This document shows, one piece after another, positions 6,715 to 7,110 of a stretch of 7,110 bases of DNA. Origin of the DNA: an uncultured Christensenella sp. (GTDB lineage Bacteria > Bacillota > Clostridia > Christensenellales > Borkfalkiaceae); the NCBI GenBank assembly GCA_910578655.1, contig CAJTQE010000058.1, positions 1 through 7,110 of the forward strand. Direction: 5' to 3'. The notes below the pieces were generated by a model, which ran no database searches, had not been told where the DNA came from, and saw only the letters and a program-made list of their open reading frames with translations. The translations under genes were made by a program, and so were the position numbers. The stretch's first letter is position 1; each line of letters opens with the position of its first letter.

Positions 6715-6725
6715 AAAGTGATTTA

Positions 6726-6747
6726 CCCCTGCTCGGCCGAGCAGGGG
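6726..6747 (+). terminator. Hairpin of the metK riboswitch expression platform
   Basis: A perfect 22-nt GC-rich palindrome (CCCCTGCTCGG and its complement), 12 nt after the aptamer and 24 nt before the metK ATG. It most likely acts as the SAM-dependent terminator. The U-tract is poor (UUUAAUAC), so termination may be inefficient or the hairpin may work another way. I could not identify a strong alternative antiterminator pairing; only a weak one between 6700-6707 and the 5' half of this stem is possible. Confidence 0.7.
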
Positions 6748-6771
6748 TTTAATACATATAAGAGGACTTTT

Positions 6772-7110
6772 ATGAAAAAATTATTTACAAGCGAAAGCGT
6801 TACCGAGGGGCATCCCGACAAGCTGTGCGATGCGATTTCGGATTCCATAGTTGACGAGATTTTGAAAACCGACGATATGGCAAGGTGTGCGGTTGAGTGC
6901 TGCGCTGCATACGACAGGTTGGTTATTATGGGCGAAGTGACCACCACCGCCGCCGTCGATTACGAAAAGGTTGCAAGGCAGACTATAAAAGATATCGGTT
7001 ACGATTTCGGCTGCTTCGCCTATGACAAAGTTAATATTACAGTTGCGATACACAGCCAAAGCCCCGATATTGCAATGGGCGTTGACAGCTCGCTTGAAAA
7101 CAAGAACGGC
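6772..7110 (+). CDS. metK: S-adenosylmethionine synthetase, N-terminal part (cut by window end)
   Basis: Makes S-adenosylmethionine from methionine and ATP in the cytoplasm. The frame is open from the ATG at 6772 to the window end: 113 codons of a family usually about 390 residues. The start KKLFTSESVTEGHPDKLCDAISD carries the family's ATP/methionine-binding GHPDK motif with the conserved His and Asp. GEVTTTAAVDY and QSPDIAMGVD (residues about 97-106) match the expected N-terminal domain up to the catalytic loop. AAGAGGA at 6760-6766, five bases before the ATG, is the ribosome binding site. Where most relatives read ACETxxTTGLVLV, this protein reads VECCAAYDRLVIM, keeping the glutamate but losing the TG pair, so it is a divergent version. 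Control by the upstream riboswitch is inferred from position. Confidence 0.96.
   Translation, partial: MKKLFTSESVTEGHPDKLCDAISDSIVDEILKTDDMARCAVECCAAYDRLVIMGEVTTTAAVDYEKVARQTIKDIGYDFGCFAYDKVNITVAIHSQSPDIAMGVDSSLENKNG

Overview
The window looks like a chromosomal segment from a Gram-positive anaerobe, probably an uncultured clostridial Firmicute. The clues are moderate-to-low GC with AT-rich intergenic DNA, purine-rich ribosome binding sites, sigma-A-type promoters, an S-box (SAM-I-type) leader in front of metK, the single-chain type of glycyl-tRNA synthetase, formate-tetrahydrofolate ligase, and an oxygen-labile radical SAM activase-like protein. Taxonomy is inferred from gene style only. Both ends cut through genes.

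Layout. Positions 1-1176 (minus) hold the N-terminal 392 residues of formate-tetrahydrofolate ligase (fhs). It is divergent from a glycyl-tRNA synthetase (glyS, plus, 1329-2730), and a 152-bp region between them carries both promoters. The glyS reading frame is broken near 2270, leaving two overlapping pieces that together make one normal-length enzyme. A 21-bp perfect stem-loop at 2752-2798 separates glyS from a convergent three-gene minus-strand operon, 6547 to 2812. That operon runs: radical SAM protein of the PflA-like COG1313 type, ABC-F ATPase, and a four-helix membrane protein. The gaps are 3 and 7 nt, so translation is probably coupled. A back-to-back promoter region then leads to metK (plus, from 6772, truncated by the window end), preceded by a SAM-sensing riboswitch and a terminator-like hairpin.

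Function. Three of the genes touch one-carbon, glycine or methionine metabolism: fhs loads formate onto tetrahydrofolate, glyS charges tRNA-Gly, and metK makes S-adenosylmethionine and appears to be feedback-controlled by it. The radical SAM protein uses that same cofactor. The operon's other members are a ribosome-associated-type ATPase and a membrane protein of unknown role.

The most unusual item is the last gene of the operon. It combines four membrane helices with a cytoplasmic C-terminal part that reads like the core-binding (SAM-like) domain of tyrosine recombinases, with no catalytic domain. No CRISPR array, complete transposon, tRNA or rRNA gene is visible. No complete new multi-gene system is evident.
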